Source: Sulfurimonas sp. (GTDB lineage: Bacteria; Campylobacterota; Campylobacteria; Campylobacterales; Sulfurimonadaceae). Taken from it: a DNA stretch of 38,670 bases. Positions within the stretch are counted from its first letter, which is position 1, and every line of letters starts with the position of its first letter. The DNA lies in NCBI GenBank assembly GCA_027019335.1, contig JALUWV010000083.1, positions 1 through 38,670 on the forward strand. Reading direction: 5' to 3'. This document shows positions 26,221 to 35,698 of this stretch, piece by piece. A program made the translations under genes and the position numbers. A model generated the notes under the pieces. The model had not been told where the DNA came from, made no database searches, and saw only the letters and a program-made list of their open reading frames with translations.

Positions 26221-26236
26221 ATCTAAAGGGTAAATC

Positions 26237-26983
26237 ATGAGAAAAAGTATTTTATTTTTGTGCCTCTCTATCGTACTGTTAGCAGAGAGTGGTGAAAAAG
26301 TCGCAAAGCAGGCTTATGAAAAAATATCAGGATATGAAAGTAGTATTTCAAAAACTACAATGGTTCTAAAAAATGTTCAAGGAGATGAGAACATAAGAAA
26401 ACTTGAGATGAAAAAGTTAGAAAATAAAAATGGGGATAAGTCTTTGCTTCTCTTTTTGTATCCAAATGACTTAAAAGGGACAAAGCTTTTGAGTTATGAA
26501 GTTATTGGAAGAGATGATAAGCAGTGGCTTTATTTGCCTGCTCTTAAACGAGTAAAACGCATCAGCTCCCGCAATAAATCTGGTTCATTTATGGCAAGTG
26601 AGTTCTCTTATGAGGATATATCTTCACAAAACTATCAAAACTATACTTATCCAAAAGATGCAAAAAAAGTTAGCAAAGATGGAGTAGAATATTTTGAAGT
26701 TCTCCGTGTTCCAAAAGATAAACACAGTGGCTATTCAAAGCAAATGATTTATATCGACATAAAAGAGAATTTAGCTCGTTTTGGAGAGTACTTTGATAAA
26801 CAAAACAGACTCTTAAAAAAGATAAGTTTTCAAAACTATGTTTTACTCGATGGTGTTTATAGGGTACATAAAATCATGATAAAAAATGTGCAAAACAAAA
26901 AAGAGAGTACTTTAACTTGGGATGATGACACGATAAAAGTAGGCTTGAGTAAAAAAGATTTTTCAAAAAGAATTTTACGATGA
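26237..26983 (+). CDS. LolA-like outer-membrane lipoprotein-sorting-type periplasmic protein
   Basis: The protein has 248 residues. A signal peptide (MRKSILFLCLSIVLLAES) precedes a LolA-like domain of the kind found with MMPL transporters. It shows LLLFLYPNDLKGTKLLSYE, DDKQWLYLPALKRVKRISS, GSFMASEFSYEDISSQNYQN and LTWDDDTIKVGL. It is not the housekeeping LolA, which is shorter and has a different motif set. The hydrophobic cavity expected in this fold suggests that it ferries a lipid or other hydrophobic molecule across the periplasm. AAAGGG precedes the ATG, and the stop overlaps the next start by four bases (ATGA). Confidence 0.85.
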   Translation: MRKSILFLCLSIVLLAESGEKVAKQAYEKISGYESSISKTTMVLKNVQGDENIRKLEMKKLENKNGDKSLLLFLYPNDLKGTKLLSYEVIGRDDKQWLYLPALKRVKRISSRNKSGSFMASEFSYEDISSQNYQNYTYPKDAKKVSKDGVEYFEVLRVPKDKHSGYSKQMIYIDIKENLARFGEYFDKQNRLLKKISFQNYVLLDGVYRVHKIMIKNVQNKKESTLTWDDDTIKVGLSKKDFSKRILR

Positions 26984-28152
26984 GAGTTGTGCTGTTACTT
27001 GCTTTTGTTCTCAGTTCTTTGATGGCATTTGAACAAAAGACAGAAATTGGACTTTCTGGTATAGCCTATAGTAACTACAATAATGAAATTGCAGTTGATG
27101 GAAAGAGTGAAATCACTTTGGATAATGCTTATTTTCAAACATATGTAAATATAGGATTTTTATATAGCAATGAGTATAAAGAGCGACGATATCTTCTTTT
27201 AAATGAGTTCTATGTAAGTAAGGAATTTGATGCTTATAGTGTGAGTTTAGGTAAAAAAGTGAAGTACTGGGGAGAGTTAGAGGGGTTTAACATTGCTGAT
27301 ATTTACAATCAAAAGAACACGCTTAAAAATTTATTTGATAAAAGTGCAAAATATGGTGCTTGGGGTACTGATATAACACATTATTTTGATGAAAACTCTT
27401 TAGAGATTGGAGTCAAATTTTATGAAGAAGATATAAAATTACCGACAAAGCAAACAGCTTATGCTCCATTCTCTTTGAACTATGATAGCGAGTTGTATTT
27501 GCATCATGAAAGATACTCACCAACATTTTATGTAAAAGCAAACTTTGTGAATGATGTATATCTTGATAGTGAAACAAGCCTTATTTTAGTGCATGGCTAT
27601 GACAATAAACGCAACTTCATTCCAATAGCTACAGGCACACTTGCCCAATATGCTTACAAAGTAAATAAAGCACTTCTTCTTTCACATATTATCTATAACG
27701 ATACGATTTTTAAAACGGAACTTGCTTACACAGATGTAAGGGATAATGTACAGATGAGTGATTATACCCAGTTAAGTGGAGGTGTTGAACATAGTTTTTA
27801 TGAAGTTGTCGGTTCTAGTGATATTACACTTTTTAGTGAGTATTATAGATACCTTTATAGTGATATAAATAAGGTGAAAAATGTAGATATTTCAGAGATA
27901 TATGATAATGATATTTTTCTTGCTTTACGAGTGAATTTGAATGATGTCAGAAGTAGTGAACTTAAAGTTGGGATTTTAAAAGATGTTAAAAAAAAAGAAA
28001 AAGTTATGAAAGTGATACTCAAAACAAGAGTGTATGATAGTTTTGTCATTGAGGGTGAATATCTTCAGATAAGAACTTCAGCAAAAAACACCATCCTGAG
28101 TCATTTTGGAAATTCTTCTCGTTTCACCCTTGCAATACACTACACATTTTAG
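26980..28152 (+). CDS. Outer-membrane beta-barrel protein, DUF1302-like
   Basis: The protein has 390 residues. A signal peptide (MRVVLLLAFVLSSLMAF) is followed by alternating amphipathic strands and a C-terminal FTLAIHYTF that ends in Phe, typical of outer-membrane barrels. The segment SLGKKVKYWGELEGFNIADI resembles the conserved G-x-x-x-x-WG-D motif of DUF1302/alginate-export-like proteins, which often accompany MMPL transporters. It overlaps the LolA-like gene by four bases, and the RND gene starts nine bases after it. I infer that it is the outer-membrane exit of the system, with no direct evidence of substrate. Confidence 0.7.
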   Translation: MRVVLLLAFVLSSLMAFEQKTEIGLSGIAYSNYNNEIAVDGKSEITLDNAYFQTYVNIGFLYSNEYKERRYLLLNEFYVSKEFDAYSVSLGKKVKYWGELEGFNIADIYNQKNTLKNLFDKSAKYGAWGTDITHYFDENSLEIGVKFYEEDIKLPTKQTAYAPFSLNYDSELYLHHERYSPTFYVKANFVNDVYLDSETSLILVHGYDNKRNFIPIATGTLAQYAYKVNKALLLSHIIYNDTIFKTELAYTDVRDNVQMSDYTQLSGGVEHSFYEVVGSSDITLFSEYYRYLYSDINKVKNVDISEIYDNDIFLALRVNLNDVRSSELKVGILKDVKKKEKVMKVILKTRVYDSFVIEGEYLQIRTSAKNTILSHFGNSSRFTLAIHYTF

Positions 28153-28161
28153 GAGAGAGCA

Positions 28162-30429
28162 ATGCAAAAATATATCAACTTTATAGATAGATTCAAATAT
28201 CCAATTATTATAGGTATCACAATTATTGTAGCACTTCTTTCGCTCTCCTTAAAAAATCTCGCTTTTGAGGGGAGCTATAAGATATGGTTCGATAAAGATT
28301 CAAAAATCATTAAAGATTACGAGGCATTTAGAAGTCGTTTCAGTGGGGATGATACTTTCATCGTAGCATTTAAAGATGAGCATGGGATTTTCAGACAAAA
28401 AGCAGTAAGTACAATCTTACATCTGACAAAAGAGTTTCAAAAGATAGAAGGTGTGCATAAAGTTGAGAGTCTGAGTAATTATCAATATATAAGTAGCGAA
28501 GATGATGACATCATCGTCGAAGATTTTTTATATGGTGATGAAAATTTGAGCCAAAAAAGAGCGCTTGCACTGAAAGATAATCTCATCTTAAATCAGCTTC
28601 TATCCACAGATGGGAAAACAACAATGATTGCACTCTCTTTAAATGAAAATATCGGAAGTAATGAAGCTGTCAATATTGCTGTATTTCATCAGCTTCAATC
28701 ACTTTTGAAAGCGGAGATGAAACAGAGTGGGTATAAGTTTTATCTTACAGGTATTCCTGCCGTTACAGCCTCTTTAGTTACCATCTCGCAAGGTGATGCA
28801 ATGGTCTTGATGCCACTTGCTGTTGTGGTTGTAGTTCTTTTTCTGTTTTTGATTTTTCGCTCTATTTTAGGGATTTTAATCCCCTCTGTTGTTATCGTTT
28901 TTACTTTTTTAACGGTTCTTAGCATACAGATACTTTTAGGTTATAAACTCAATAACTTTACAGTAAATATCCCCTCATTTATCACAGCCATAGCTATAGC
29001 AGATGCGATGCACCTCTATCTTGCATGGATTTATTATAAACTAGGAGGTAAAAATACAAAAGATGCACTCACTACTGCACTCCACTCAAACATTATTCCT
29101 ATGGCATTGACATCTTTTACTACAGCAGTAGGGTTTGCAACACTAGGACTCAGTACTATTGAGCCTATTTCTACTTTAGGCATTGCTATTACTAGTGGGG
29201 CTATTTTGGCGTTCGTTTTAACTATGACGATTGTGCCTGCAATACTTTTAACACTCAAAAATGATTATAAAGTAGCACCAATCAAAATTATGAATCTCAC
29301 ACATATCAAGGGCTATGGAGCATTTATCAAACGCAATGATAAAAGAATAGTGTTTACTTTCTTTATAGTGATTGCATTTGTGTCACTTGGACTTTTTAAG
29401 TTAAAAGTAGATAGTAATTCTATCAAATATTTTGCAAAAAATACTGTTGTAAGAAGTGGTGCTGATTTTGTAGAGAAAAATCTTACGGGAAGTATGCGTT
29501 ATGAGATTATTGTCGATGCACAAAAAAAAGAGGGAGTAAAAAATCCTAAATTTTTAGAGAATGTTGTTGTATTTGAAAATGAACTGAAAAAGCATTTTCC
29601 CAATGTACGATTTAGCACTTCGCTCAAAGATATTGTACAAAGGATGCAAAAAGTACTCAATCCTGATGCCAATAGCTCATTGCCACAAGATAAAAATCTT
29701 GTAGCACAGTATCTACTCCTCTACTCAATGAGCCTACCACAAGGCATGGAGCTTAACGATAAAATGGATACTCAAGAGAGATATCTTCGTTTAACTATTA
29801 GCACAAATATAGTTGATACCTCAAAAGATTTAGCAATGATAGCGTGGGTAAAAAACTATTTTAAAACAAAAACACCCTATAGTGCTGAGGTGCAGGGGCA
29901 AACTGCCATTTTTGCCTATATGCAGTCAAGTGTTACAAACACTCTCATTATGTCAATCTCTCTGACTCTCATGATTGTCACATTTTCAATGTTACTGATA
30001 TTTAAAAATCTAAAAATGCTTTGGCTCTTTTTACTACCAAATATTGCTCCAATTATTATTGTCGGGGGTATTATGGGACTACTGGGGGTGCGTGTAGATA
30101 TAGGTATAGCTGTCTCTGCTGCAGTTATTTTAGGGATTGCTGTTGATGATAGCATTCACTTTTTTAGTAAATATTATGCATCTATTCAAGTAAGAGGATT
30201 TGAAGAAACGATTGACTATATTATAAGCCATAGTGGGAATGCCATGATTCTAACAACTTTGATACTTTCACTGACATTTGCACTCTTTGGAGTAAGTCGC
30301 TTCATACCAAATGTAAACTTTGCGATAGTAACAGTGAGTGCTTTAAATATTGCACTTTTATTGGATTTGGTGTTGTTGCCTGCTTTACTTAGTTTATGGT
30401 CAAAAAGGTTGCCTATAAAATCAACATAG
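28162..30429 (+). CDS. MMPL/RND-family inner-membrane transporter
   Basis: The protein has 755 residues, about the size of MMPL/SSD-type RND proteins and shorter than AcrB. An N-terminal membrane segment (about 13-30) is followed by a periplasmic loop and two sterol-sensing-type membrane blocks. The first is near residues 210-370, with FITAIAIADAMHLYLAWIYY. The second is near 595-745, with ILGIAVDDSIHFFSKYYA. The Asp residues in these motifs (AIADAMH and AVDDSIH) are the expected proton-relay positions. The likely role is proton-driven movement of lipid-like molecules. The gene ends inside the convergent queA, a 17-bp overlap. Confidence 0.9.
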   Translation: MQKYINFIDRFKYPIIIGITIIVALLSLSLKNLAFEGSYKIWFDKDSKIIKDYEAFRSRFSGDDTFIVAFKDEHGIFRQKAVSTILHLTKEFQKIEGVHKVESLSNYQYISSEDDDIIVEDFLYGDENLSQKRALALKDNLILNQLLSTDGKTTMIALSLNENIGSNEAVNIAVFHQLQSLLKAEMKQSGYKFYLTGIPAVTASLVTISQGDAMVLMPLAVVVVVLFLFLIFRSILGILIPSVVIVFTFLTVLSIQILLGYKLNNFTVNIPSFITAIAIADAMHLYLAWIYYKLGGKNTKDALTTALHSNIIPMALTSFTTAVGFATLGLSTIEPISTLGIAITSGAILAFVLTMTIVPAILLTLKNDYKVAPIKIMNLTHIKGYGAFIKRNDKRIVFTFFIVIAFVSLGLFKLKVDSNSIKYFAKNTVVRSGADFVEKNLTGSMRYEIIVDAQKKEGVKNPKFLENVVVFENELKKHFPNVRFSTSLKDIVQRMQKVLNPDANSSLPQDKNLVAQYLLLYSMSLPQGMELNDKMDTQERYLRLTISTNIVDTSKDLAMIAWVKNYFKTKTPYSAEVQGQTAIFAYMQSSVTNTLIMSISLTLMIVTFSMLLIFKNLKMLWLFLLPNIAPIIIVGGIMGLLGVRVDIGIAVSAAVILGIAVDDSIHFFSKYYASIQVRGFEETIDYIISHSGNAMILTTLILSLTFALFGVSRFIPNVNFAIVTVSALNIALLLDLVLLPALLSLWSKRLPIKST

Positions 30430-31438
30430 CATCGCCATATGAATAAAAACGATACTTCTCTTTGATAGCTTCTGCATATAACTCTTGTGTTTTTTCTAAG
30501 CCTACAAAAGAGGCAACAAGCATTAAGAGGGTTGATTTTGGCAGGTGAAAGTTCGTAAGAAGATGGTTTACTCTGCTTGGTTTGTTTTTTGGGTTTAAAA
30601 AGAGGTTGGCTTCACCTCTTTGGATTTTGCCATGCTTTTCATAAAACTCTATGGTACGTGTCGCTGTGGTTCCCACACTAACTATGGGCGTGTCACTCTC
30701 TAAAAGTGCTTTGGCTTCATTAGAAATGTCATAGTACTCTGCGTGCATAGGGTGGTCTGTAATGACCTCTACATCCACAGGTTTGAAAGTCCCACTCCCT
30801 ACATGAAGTGTGATAAACGCATGTTTAAAAGTCTCACAAATTCTTTGATGTTGTGCATCTGTGAAATGTAAAGAAGCTGTAGGTGCAGCGACTGCTCCCT
30901 CTTGCCTTGCAAAGACTGTTTGGTACTCATCTGCATCTTGTTGAGTATCTTCTCTTTGAATGTAGGGAGGTAATGGAATATGCCCAATAGTGTCGATGAT
31001 AGGGAGTAACTCTTCAAAACGTAGGGGTGCATTGTTTTGAAAAAAGTGAACTATCCGACTGCCATCTACTAAAAGTTCTTTGACTTCTGCTTCTAAGATG
31101 TTTTCAAAGTTAATTTTTGTACCGACTTTGACTTTACCGCGTATATACACATTTACATTGAGGGCATCGAGTGGACGGTTGATGAGAAGTTCTATCTTCC
31201 CACCGCTTGGTTTAAAGCCAAAAAGTCTTGCTTTGATGACTTTTGTATCGTTAAAGATGAGTGCCGCATCTTTTGGAAGAAACTTTTCTAAGTCATAAAA
31301 ATGTGCATGGGTAATCGTCTCATCTTTACGGTTATAGACAAGGAGCTTTGCATGGTCACGAGGGTGTGCAGGGTAGGTTGCTATGAGTTCACTTGGAAGG
31401 GTAAAGTCATAGCTTAGCGTGAGAAGTTCTTTGTCCAT
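30413..31438 (-). CDS. queA: QueA, S-adenosylmethionine:tRNA ribosyltransferase-isomerase
   Basis: The protein has 341 residues and is full-length. Diagnostic segments are YDFTLPSELIATYPAHPRDH, AALIFNDTKVIKARLFG, DEYQTVFARQEGAVAAPTA, ITLHVGSGTFKPV and SRVNHLLTNFHLPKSTLLML. The enzyme makes epoxyqueuosine at the wobble base of tRNAs with GUN anticodons. It begins directly after the tatC stop, with no spacer, in the minus-strand array. Confidence 0.97.
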   Translation of the reverse strand: MDKELLTLSYDFTLPSELIATYPAHPRDHAKLLVYNRKDETITHAHFYDLEKFLPKDAALIFNDTKVIKARLFGFKPSGGKIELLINRPLDALNVNVYIRGKVKVGTKINFENILEAEVKELLVDGSRIVHFFQNNAPLRFEELLPIIDTIGHIPLPPYIQREDTQQDADEYQTVFARQEGAVAAPTASLHFTDAQHQRICETFKHAFITLHVGSGTFKPVDVEVITDHPMHAEYYDISNEAKALLESDTPIVSVGTTATRTIEFYEKHGKIQRGEANLFLNPKNKPSRVNHLLTNFHLPKSTLLMLVASFVGLEKTQELYAEAIKEKYRFYSYGDAMLIL

Positions 31439-32245
31439 TTAGCTCTCGAGTTGTTTTTTGAGTTGGGCATAAGGGTCTTCGTCCTCATCTTCTTTGTCGT
31501 CGTCATCTTCTTCAGCAGGATTTACCATTTTAACAATGAGAATACTTAAACCATATAAAACGATAAGCGGACCAGCCATCAGGAGTTGAGTAAGGACATC
31601 AGGCGGTGTTAAAAGTGCCGCAACAATGAAAATAATAACAATCGCATACTTAAAAAATGCAATCATCTGCTTGTCATTGACAAGTCCTAAAAGTGCTAAG
31701 AAGTAAGCAAAAACAGGAAGCTCAAATGCAATCCCAAAACCAAACATAATCTTCGTAAAAAAACCAACATAATCTTCAATGTTTATAAGTGGAGTAAACT
31801 TAAAACTCCCGAAGGTAATGAGAAAATCAAAGCCAAAAGGGGTTACGATGTAGTAGGCAAATAAAACACCGACGATAAACATTACCGTACCGCCTATGAT
31901 AAAAGGGACAATCATTTTTTTCTCATGTGCATATAAACCGGGGGCAATAAAGAGCCAAATTTGTGAGAGTATGATAGGTAAAGCTCCTACAATCGCGGCA
32001 AAAAAGGAAACCTTGAGTGCAACAAAAAATGCACCACCAACTTGTGAGGTTGTTACCATCCCATCAGCAGCATGGACAGATTTTTTCCCTACTTCTATAA
32101 GTGCATTGTTGAGTGGTTCTACAATCCAGTTTAAGATAATTTCATGGAAATAAAACATTGCTAAAAAGACAACGATGAGACTTACAGCAGAGATAATCAG
32201 TCTCTTTCTAAGTTCTACGAGGTGAGGGTGGAGTTCTTTAAACAT
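31439..32245 (-). CDS. tatC: TatC, twin-arginine translocase subunit
   Basis: The protein has 268 residues and six membrane segments. It begins MFKELHPHLVELRKRLI, which carries the conserved HLxELRxRL motif, and contains FGIAFELPVFAYFLALLGLV. The C-terminus adds an acidic run (EEDDDDKEDEDED) and a helical tail, longer than usual. TatC binds twin-arginine signal peptides of folded cofactor enzymes. It overlaps tatB by eight bases. Confidence 0.97.
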   Translation of the reverse strand: MFKELHPHLVELRKRLIISAVSLIVVFLAMFYFHEIILNWIVEPLNNALIEVGKKSVHAADGMVTTSQVGGAFFVALKVSFFAAIVGALPIILSQIWLFIAPGLYAHEKKMIVPFIIGGTVMFIVGVLFAYYIVTPFGFDFLITFGSFKFTPLINIEDYVGFFTKIMFGFGIAFELPVFAYFLALLGLVNDKQMIAFFKYAIVIIFIVAALLTPPDVLTQLLMAGPLIVLYGLSILIVKMVNPAEEDDDDKEDEDEDPYAQLKKQLES

Positions 32246-32648
32246 CTACATTCTCCTCATCTGTCTTTTTTTTCTCTTTCTTCTTTTTTTGTTTTTTACT
32301 AAAAGTGACTGCTTCTGGCTCTTTTTTTGTTTGAGGCGTATCATCCATATTCATTATATCGCTATTGAGTGATGTCAGTCCTGTGGAAATGTCATTGGGA
32401 ATCTGTGTAACCTTCGTTACATCTTCTGTTGCTTTTAAAAGTTCTTCTTTATAAGCAAGTGCTTCTCTTTGTATATCAGTTAAGTTAATCTCTTCTTCAA
32501 GATTTTCTTTTACTGTGCCTATAGTGTTTTTAACATTTCTAAACATTTTTGCTATGTCAATCATCATTTTTGGTAATTTATCAGGACCAATAAAAATGAT
32601 AGCCATAACTGCAATGAGGAGTATCTCTGTAAAACCCATGCCAAACAT
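32238..32648 (-). CDS. tatB: TatB, twin-arginine translocase subunit
   Basis: The protein has 136 residues. A single N-terminal membrane helix (MGFTEILLIAVMAIIFIGP) is followed by the Gly-Pro hinge and an amphipathic helix (DKLPKMMIDIAKMFRNVKNT), and the protein ends in a Lys-rich tail. Placement before tatC and length favour TatB over TatA. No tatA is in the window. Confidence 0.93.
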   Translation of the reverse strand: MFGMGFTEILLIAVMAIIFIGPDKLPKMMIDIAKMFRNVKNTIGTVKENLEEEINLTDIQREALAYKEELLKATEDVTKVTQIPNDISTGLTSLNSDIMNMDDTPQTKKEPEAVTFSKKQKKKKEKKKTDEENVDV

Positions 32649-32700
32649 ACGAAGCCTTTAAAATTGATTATTTTAGAATCGCATTTTACCTAAATTTACA

Positions 32701-33756
32701 TCAAGAAGATATAAAAAGGGTAATCTCATCTGCTAAGAGGTAGTCAGGGTTATAAACTGTTTCGTTCCAAAGTGTGAGTTTTTTTTCATCGAGGAGGATT
32801 TTGACGCATTTTTTTTCTTCTTTGTTGAGTATGTGAAGCGAGACTCCTACACATGAACGCAGTCCTAAAAAGATTTTTTCTATTTTTATATCTTCTTGTG
32901 TGAGTTGTTCTTGCTCTATCTTTGTTGGATTTGCAATATACTCTTCAACATTTTTACTTGGGTAGAGTCGCTCGTTAGAGAGTTTTCCAACAGCACCACA
33001 GCCAACCCCCATATAGTCTTTATACTCCCAGTAGCCGAGATTGTGTTTGCTTTTGTATGTCCCAAAGTTACTAATCTCGTACTGAAAAAATCCTTTTTCT
33101 TGAATGCTTTGAAAAATCCATGAGGTAAGAGGGAGTCTCTCTTTTGCCATTTGTGGTTTACTCTCAAATGCCGTTCCTTCTTCTATGGTTAGGGCATAGG
33201 CACTTAAATGGTTGATAGGTAATGAAAAGGCACTCTCTAAGTCGTGGTGTAAAAGCTCTTGCGTATCGCCTAAAGTGGCATAGATTATGTCAAGCGAAAG
33301 GTTTTTATAACCTATCTTTGCTGCATTTATAATAGCATCTTTCGCTTGTTGTGGTGAATGCGCACGGTTGAGGAGTTTTAATTTGTCAGCATTAAAACTT
33401 TGTACCCCAAAACTAATACGATTGACACCTAGCTTTTTCATCCCTTCTAACCACTCGAAACTTGCACTGTTTGGGTTGGCTTCACTTGTGATTTCAATGT
33501 CATCTTGCAAATACTTTTGAAGATAAGTAAAAAGAGGGGCATAGAGTTGAGGTGAAACAGTAGAGGGTGTCCCACCCCCTATGAAAACAGTTTCTATACT
33601 TTTTTCTTCTGCTTCAAATCGTATAATTTCATGTTTAAGTTGTATGAGAAGTGCATCCATATACTCTTTTTTTAGATGAAATTTATCGACATAAGAGTTA
33701 AATGCACAGTAGGAGCATTTTGAATCACAAAAAGGTATATGGATGTATAAGAGCAT
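32701..33756 (-). CDS. hemW: HemW-like radical SAM protein
   Basis: The protein has 351 residues. The radical SAM cluster motif CDSKCSYCAF (Cx3Cx2C) is followed by ETVFIGGGTPSTVSPQL, EITSEANPNSASFEWL and VNRISFGVQSFNADKLKLL. The motif CxYCxF and the short length fit HemW, a heme-binding chaperone, rather than the HemN coproporphyrinogen oxidase. I placed the start at ATG 33756-33754, which gives MLLYIHIPFCDSKC and overlaps the preceding stop as TAATG. A longer frame to 33840 adds 28 residues without family similarity. Confidence 0.9.
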   Translation of the reverse strand: MLLYIHIPFCDSKCSYCAFNSYVDKFHLKKEYMDALLIQLKHEIIRFEAEEKSIETVFIGGGTPSTVSPQLYAPLFTYLQKYLQDDIEITSEANPNSASFEWLEGMKKLGVNRISFGVQSFNADKLKLLNRAHSPQQAKDAIINAAKIGYKNLSLDIIYATLGDTQELLHHDLESAFSLPINHLSAYALTIEEGTAFESKPQMAKERLPLTSWIFQSIQEKGFFQYEISNFGTYKSKHNLGYWEYKDYMGVGCGAVGKLSNERLYPSKNVEEYIANPTKIEQEQLTQEDIKIEKIFLGLRSCVGVSLHILNKEEKKCVKILLDEKKLTLWNETVYNPDYLLADEITLFISS

Positions 33757-34223
33757 TACATATAACTCGGAATGAGTATGGCAAAAAATATACCTGAAAA
33801 AATCACTCCTATAAAAAGAGCATACAGCCATACAACCCATTGATGGTATCCACCAACTTCTCGCATGGTTTGAATCTGTAATGATTCATCTTCTATATTG
33901 CTTTGAATTTCATGGAGTTTCTTTTTGTAGCCTTTATATACAAAAAAAGTTCCATATCCACCCACTAAAATAGCAATAATAAGCCCCACAAAAGGTATCA
34001 TCCCAAGTGTCATGGAAGCGATAAAAACGCCAAGTGCTGGAAGGTACTGTTTACGGTAGAGTAAAAACAAAAAACCTCCAGCAAATCCCCACCAACTCCA
34101 GTTCCATTTCATGGCATCCACACCATGTAGATTATACTTTTGAAATGACATTTCATACCAAAGTGTTTTGTCAGGTTTACCTATAAAAGCTTCTATCATT
34201 TTATGATTGTGTTCTTGTGACAT
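33756..34223 (-). CDS. DUF2628 membrane protein
   Basis: The protein has 155 residues. The start (MSQEHNHKMIEAFIGKP) is soluble. Next comes the aromatic block KWNWSWWGFAGGFLFLLYRKQYLPALGVF, typical of the DUF2628 family; three membrane helices in all are predicted, ending IFFAILIPSYM. Its function is unknown. It is translationally coupled to the hemW-like gene (TAATG overlap), and modC ends 27 bp upstream, so it may be read from the mod promoter. Confidence 0.8.
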   Translation of the reverse strand: MSQEHNHKMIEAFIGKPDKTLWYEMSFQKYNLHGVDAMKWNWSWWGFAGGFLFLLYRKQYLPALGVFIASMTLGMIPFVGLIIAILVGGYGTFFVYKGYKKKLHEIQSNIEDESLQIQTMREVGGYHQWVVWLYALFIGVIFSGIFFAILIPSYM

Positions 34224-34250
34224 TTTTTGTTTCCTTTTTAGTGTTTGAAA

Positions 34251-35030
34251 TTAAATTATTTTTACTCTTTGTCCAACCGAGAAGTTTTGTGCTTCATCGG
34301 AGCTAATGAGGAGTTCACCGCTTTTTTTTATCTCTAGAATTTTACCTGAACAAGTGGGTATTTGAGTTTCTTGTGTTTTGAAAAGTATCTCTTTTGGGGA
34401 GCCATCATTGATGATTTTTCCGTGTTCCAAAACGAGAACACGTGAAGCGAGATGATGGATTTCCTTTGGGTCATGGCTGACTATAATGGTTGTTATTTGA
34501 AACTCTTGATGGAGGTTTAAAAGCTCATTTTGGAGTTTATGGCGCATTTTGACATCTAAAGCAGAGAGTGGTTCATCGAGGAGTAAGAGTTTAGGTTTTT
34601 TCATCAATGCACGGCAGATACTTACTCTTTGTTTTTGTCCACCACTCAATGTACTAGGATAGCGTTCTTTGAGCTCATAAAGCTCTGTCATTTGGAGCAG
34701 TTTTTTGGCAAGTGCTTTGTCTTTGGAGACAAACAGAAGATTTTTTTCGACACTCATATTTTCAAAAAGTGCATAATCTTGAAATACAAAACCAATCTCA
34801 CGTTTCTGTACGGGCAAGCTTTTGTTTTTACCTAGCCATTCTATATCATTGAGTGTGATATTGCCTTGAGCAACCTCGAGTCCTGCTAAAACACGTAGAA
34901 GGGTTGTTTTCCCACTACCACTTGCTCCACTCAGGGCAATGAACTCTCCCTCTTGCAAGCTGAAATTGACATCAAGTTGCATTTCTCCTTGCGCTCCATG
35001 TAGGGGCTTTTGTATCTGACAAGTAATCAT
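34251..35030 (-). CDS. modC: ModC-type molybdate ABC transporter ATPase
   Basis: The protein has 259 residues. It has Walker A GASGSGKTT, the signature LSGGQKQRVSICRALMKK and Walker B LLLLDEPLSALDVKMRHKL. The C-terminus is only about 40 residues past the ATPase core (SGKILEIKKSGELLI), so the Mop regulatory domain of E. coli ModC is almost absent. It overlaps modB by four bases. Substrate assignment rests on modA. Tungstate is an alternative. Confidence 0.88.
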   Translation of the reverse strand: MITCQIQKPLHGAQGEMQLDVNFSLQEGEFIALSGASGSGKTTLLRVLAGLEVAQGNITLNDIEWLGKNKSLPVQKREIGFVFQDYALFENMSVEKNLLFVSKDKALAKKLLQMTELYELKERYPSTLSGGQKQRVSICRALMKKPKLLLLDEPLSALDVKMRHKLQNELLNLHQEFQITTIIVSHDPKEIHHLASRVLVLEHGKIINDGSPKEILFKTQETQIPTCSGKILEIKKSGELLISSDEAQNFSVGQRVKII

Positions 35031-35698
35031 AATCCAAACCTTTTGTTCTGTTTCGCATTAAAAATATAGACACTTAAAAGGACGAGAAAACTCACTCCAA
35101 GCATGATAGCACTGTAAATATGTGCGCTTGTATAGTCCATAACTTCTACCGTCTCATAGATGGCTACCGAAGCAACTTTTGTTTCACCAGGGATGCTTCC
35201 ACCGACCATAAGTACGACACCAAACTCGCCAACAGTATGGGCAAATGTGATGATGATGGCTGTGAGAAGTGCTGGTTTAATGTTTGGCAGTGCAACAAAA
35301 AAAAGTGTTTGAAGTTTGCTTTTTCCTGCGATGTAACTTGCCTCAATCATATGTTTGTTGAGTGACTCAAAACCATTTTGGAGGGGTTGCACCATAAAGG
35401 GCAAGGAGTAAAAGCAAGATGCCACTACAAGGCCAGAAAAACTAAAAACTAGTTTGACTCCCAAAGTCTCTTGCAAAAAATGTCCAAGAGGCGAGTTATA
35501 AGAGAGTGCAAAAAGCAGATAAAACCCTAAAACAGATGGGGGTAAAACTAAGGGTAAGGCGATAAGTGCTTCAAGAAAAGGTTTGAATTTTGACTCTGTT
35601 TGTGAGAGATACCAAGCAAAGGGTAGGGCAATAAAAAAAAGAATAAATGCCGTAAGGCTCGCTAACTTAAACGAGAGGTAGAAGGGGGTAAAATCCAT
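35027..35698 (-). CDS. modB: ModB-type molybdate ABC transporter permease
   Basis: The protein has 223 residues and about five membrane helices. The EAA loop EASYIAGKSKLQTLFFVALP contacts the ATPase. GSIPGETKVASVAIYETVE is typical of ModB. It is flanked by modA (one-base overlap) and modC. Confidence 0.93.
   Translation of the reverse strand: MDFTPFYLSFKLASLTAFILFFIALPFAWYLSQTESKFKPFLEALIALPLVLPPSVLGFYLLFALSYNSPLGHFLQETLGVKLVFSFSGLVVASCFYSLPFMVQPLQNGFESLNKHMIEASYIAGKSKLQTLFFVALPNIKPALLTAIIITFAHTVGEFGVVLMVGGSIPGETKVASVAIYETVEVMDYTSAHIYSAIMLGVSFLVLLSVYIFNAKQNKRFGL

Noticed and set aside
33757..33840. 28-residue N-terminal extension of the hemW-like gene
   Set aside because: It runs antisense to nothing but overlaps the DUF2628 coding end in another frame, has no ribosome site and lies before the conserved MLLYIHIPFC start.
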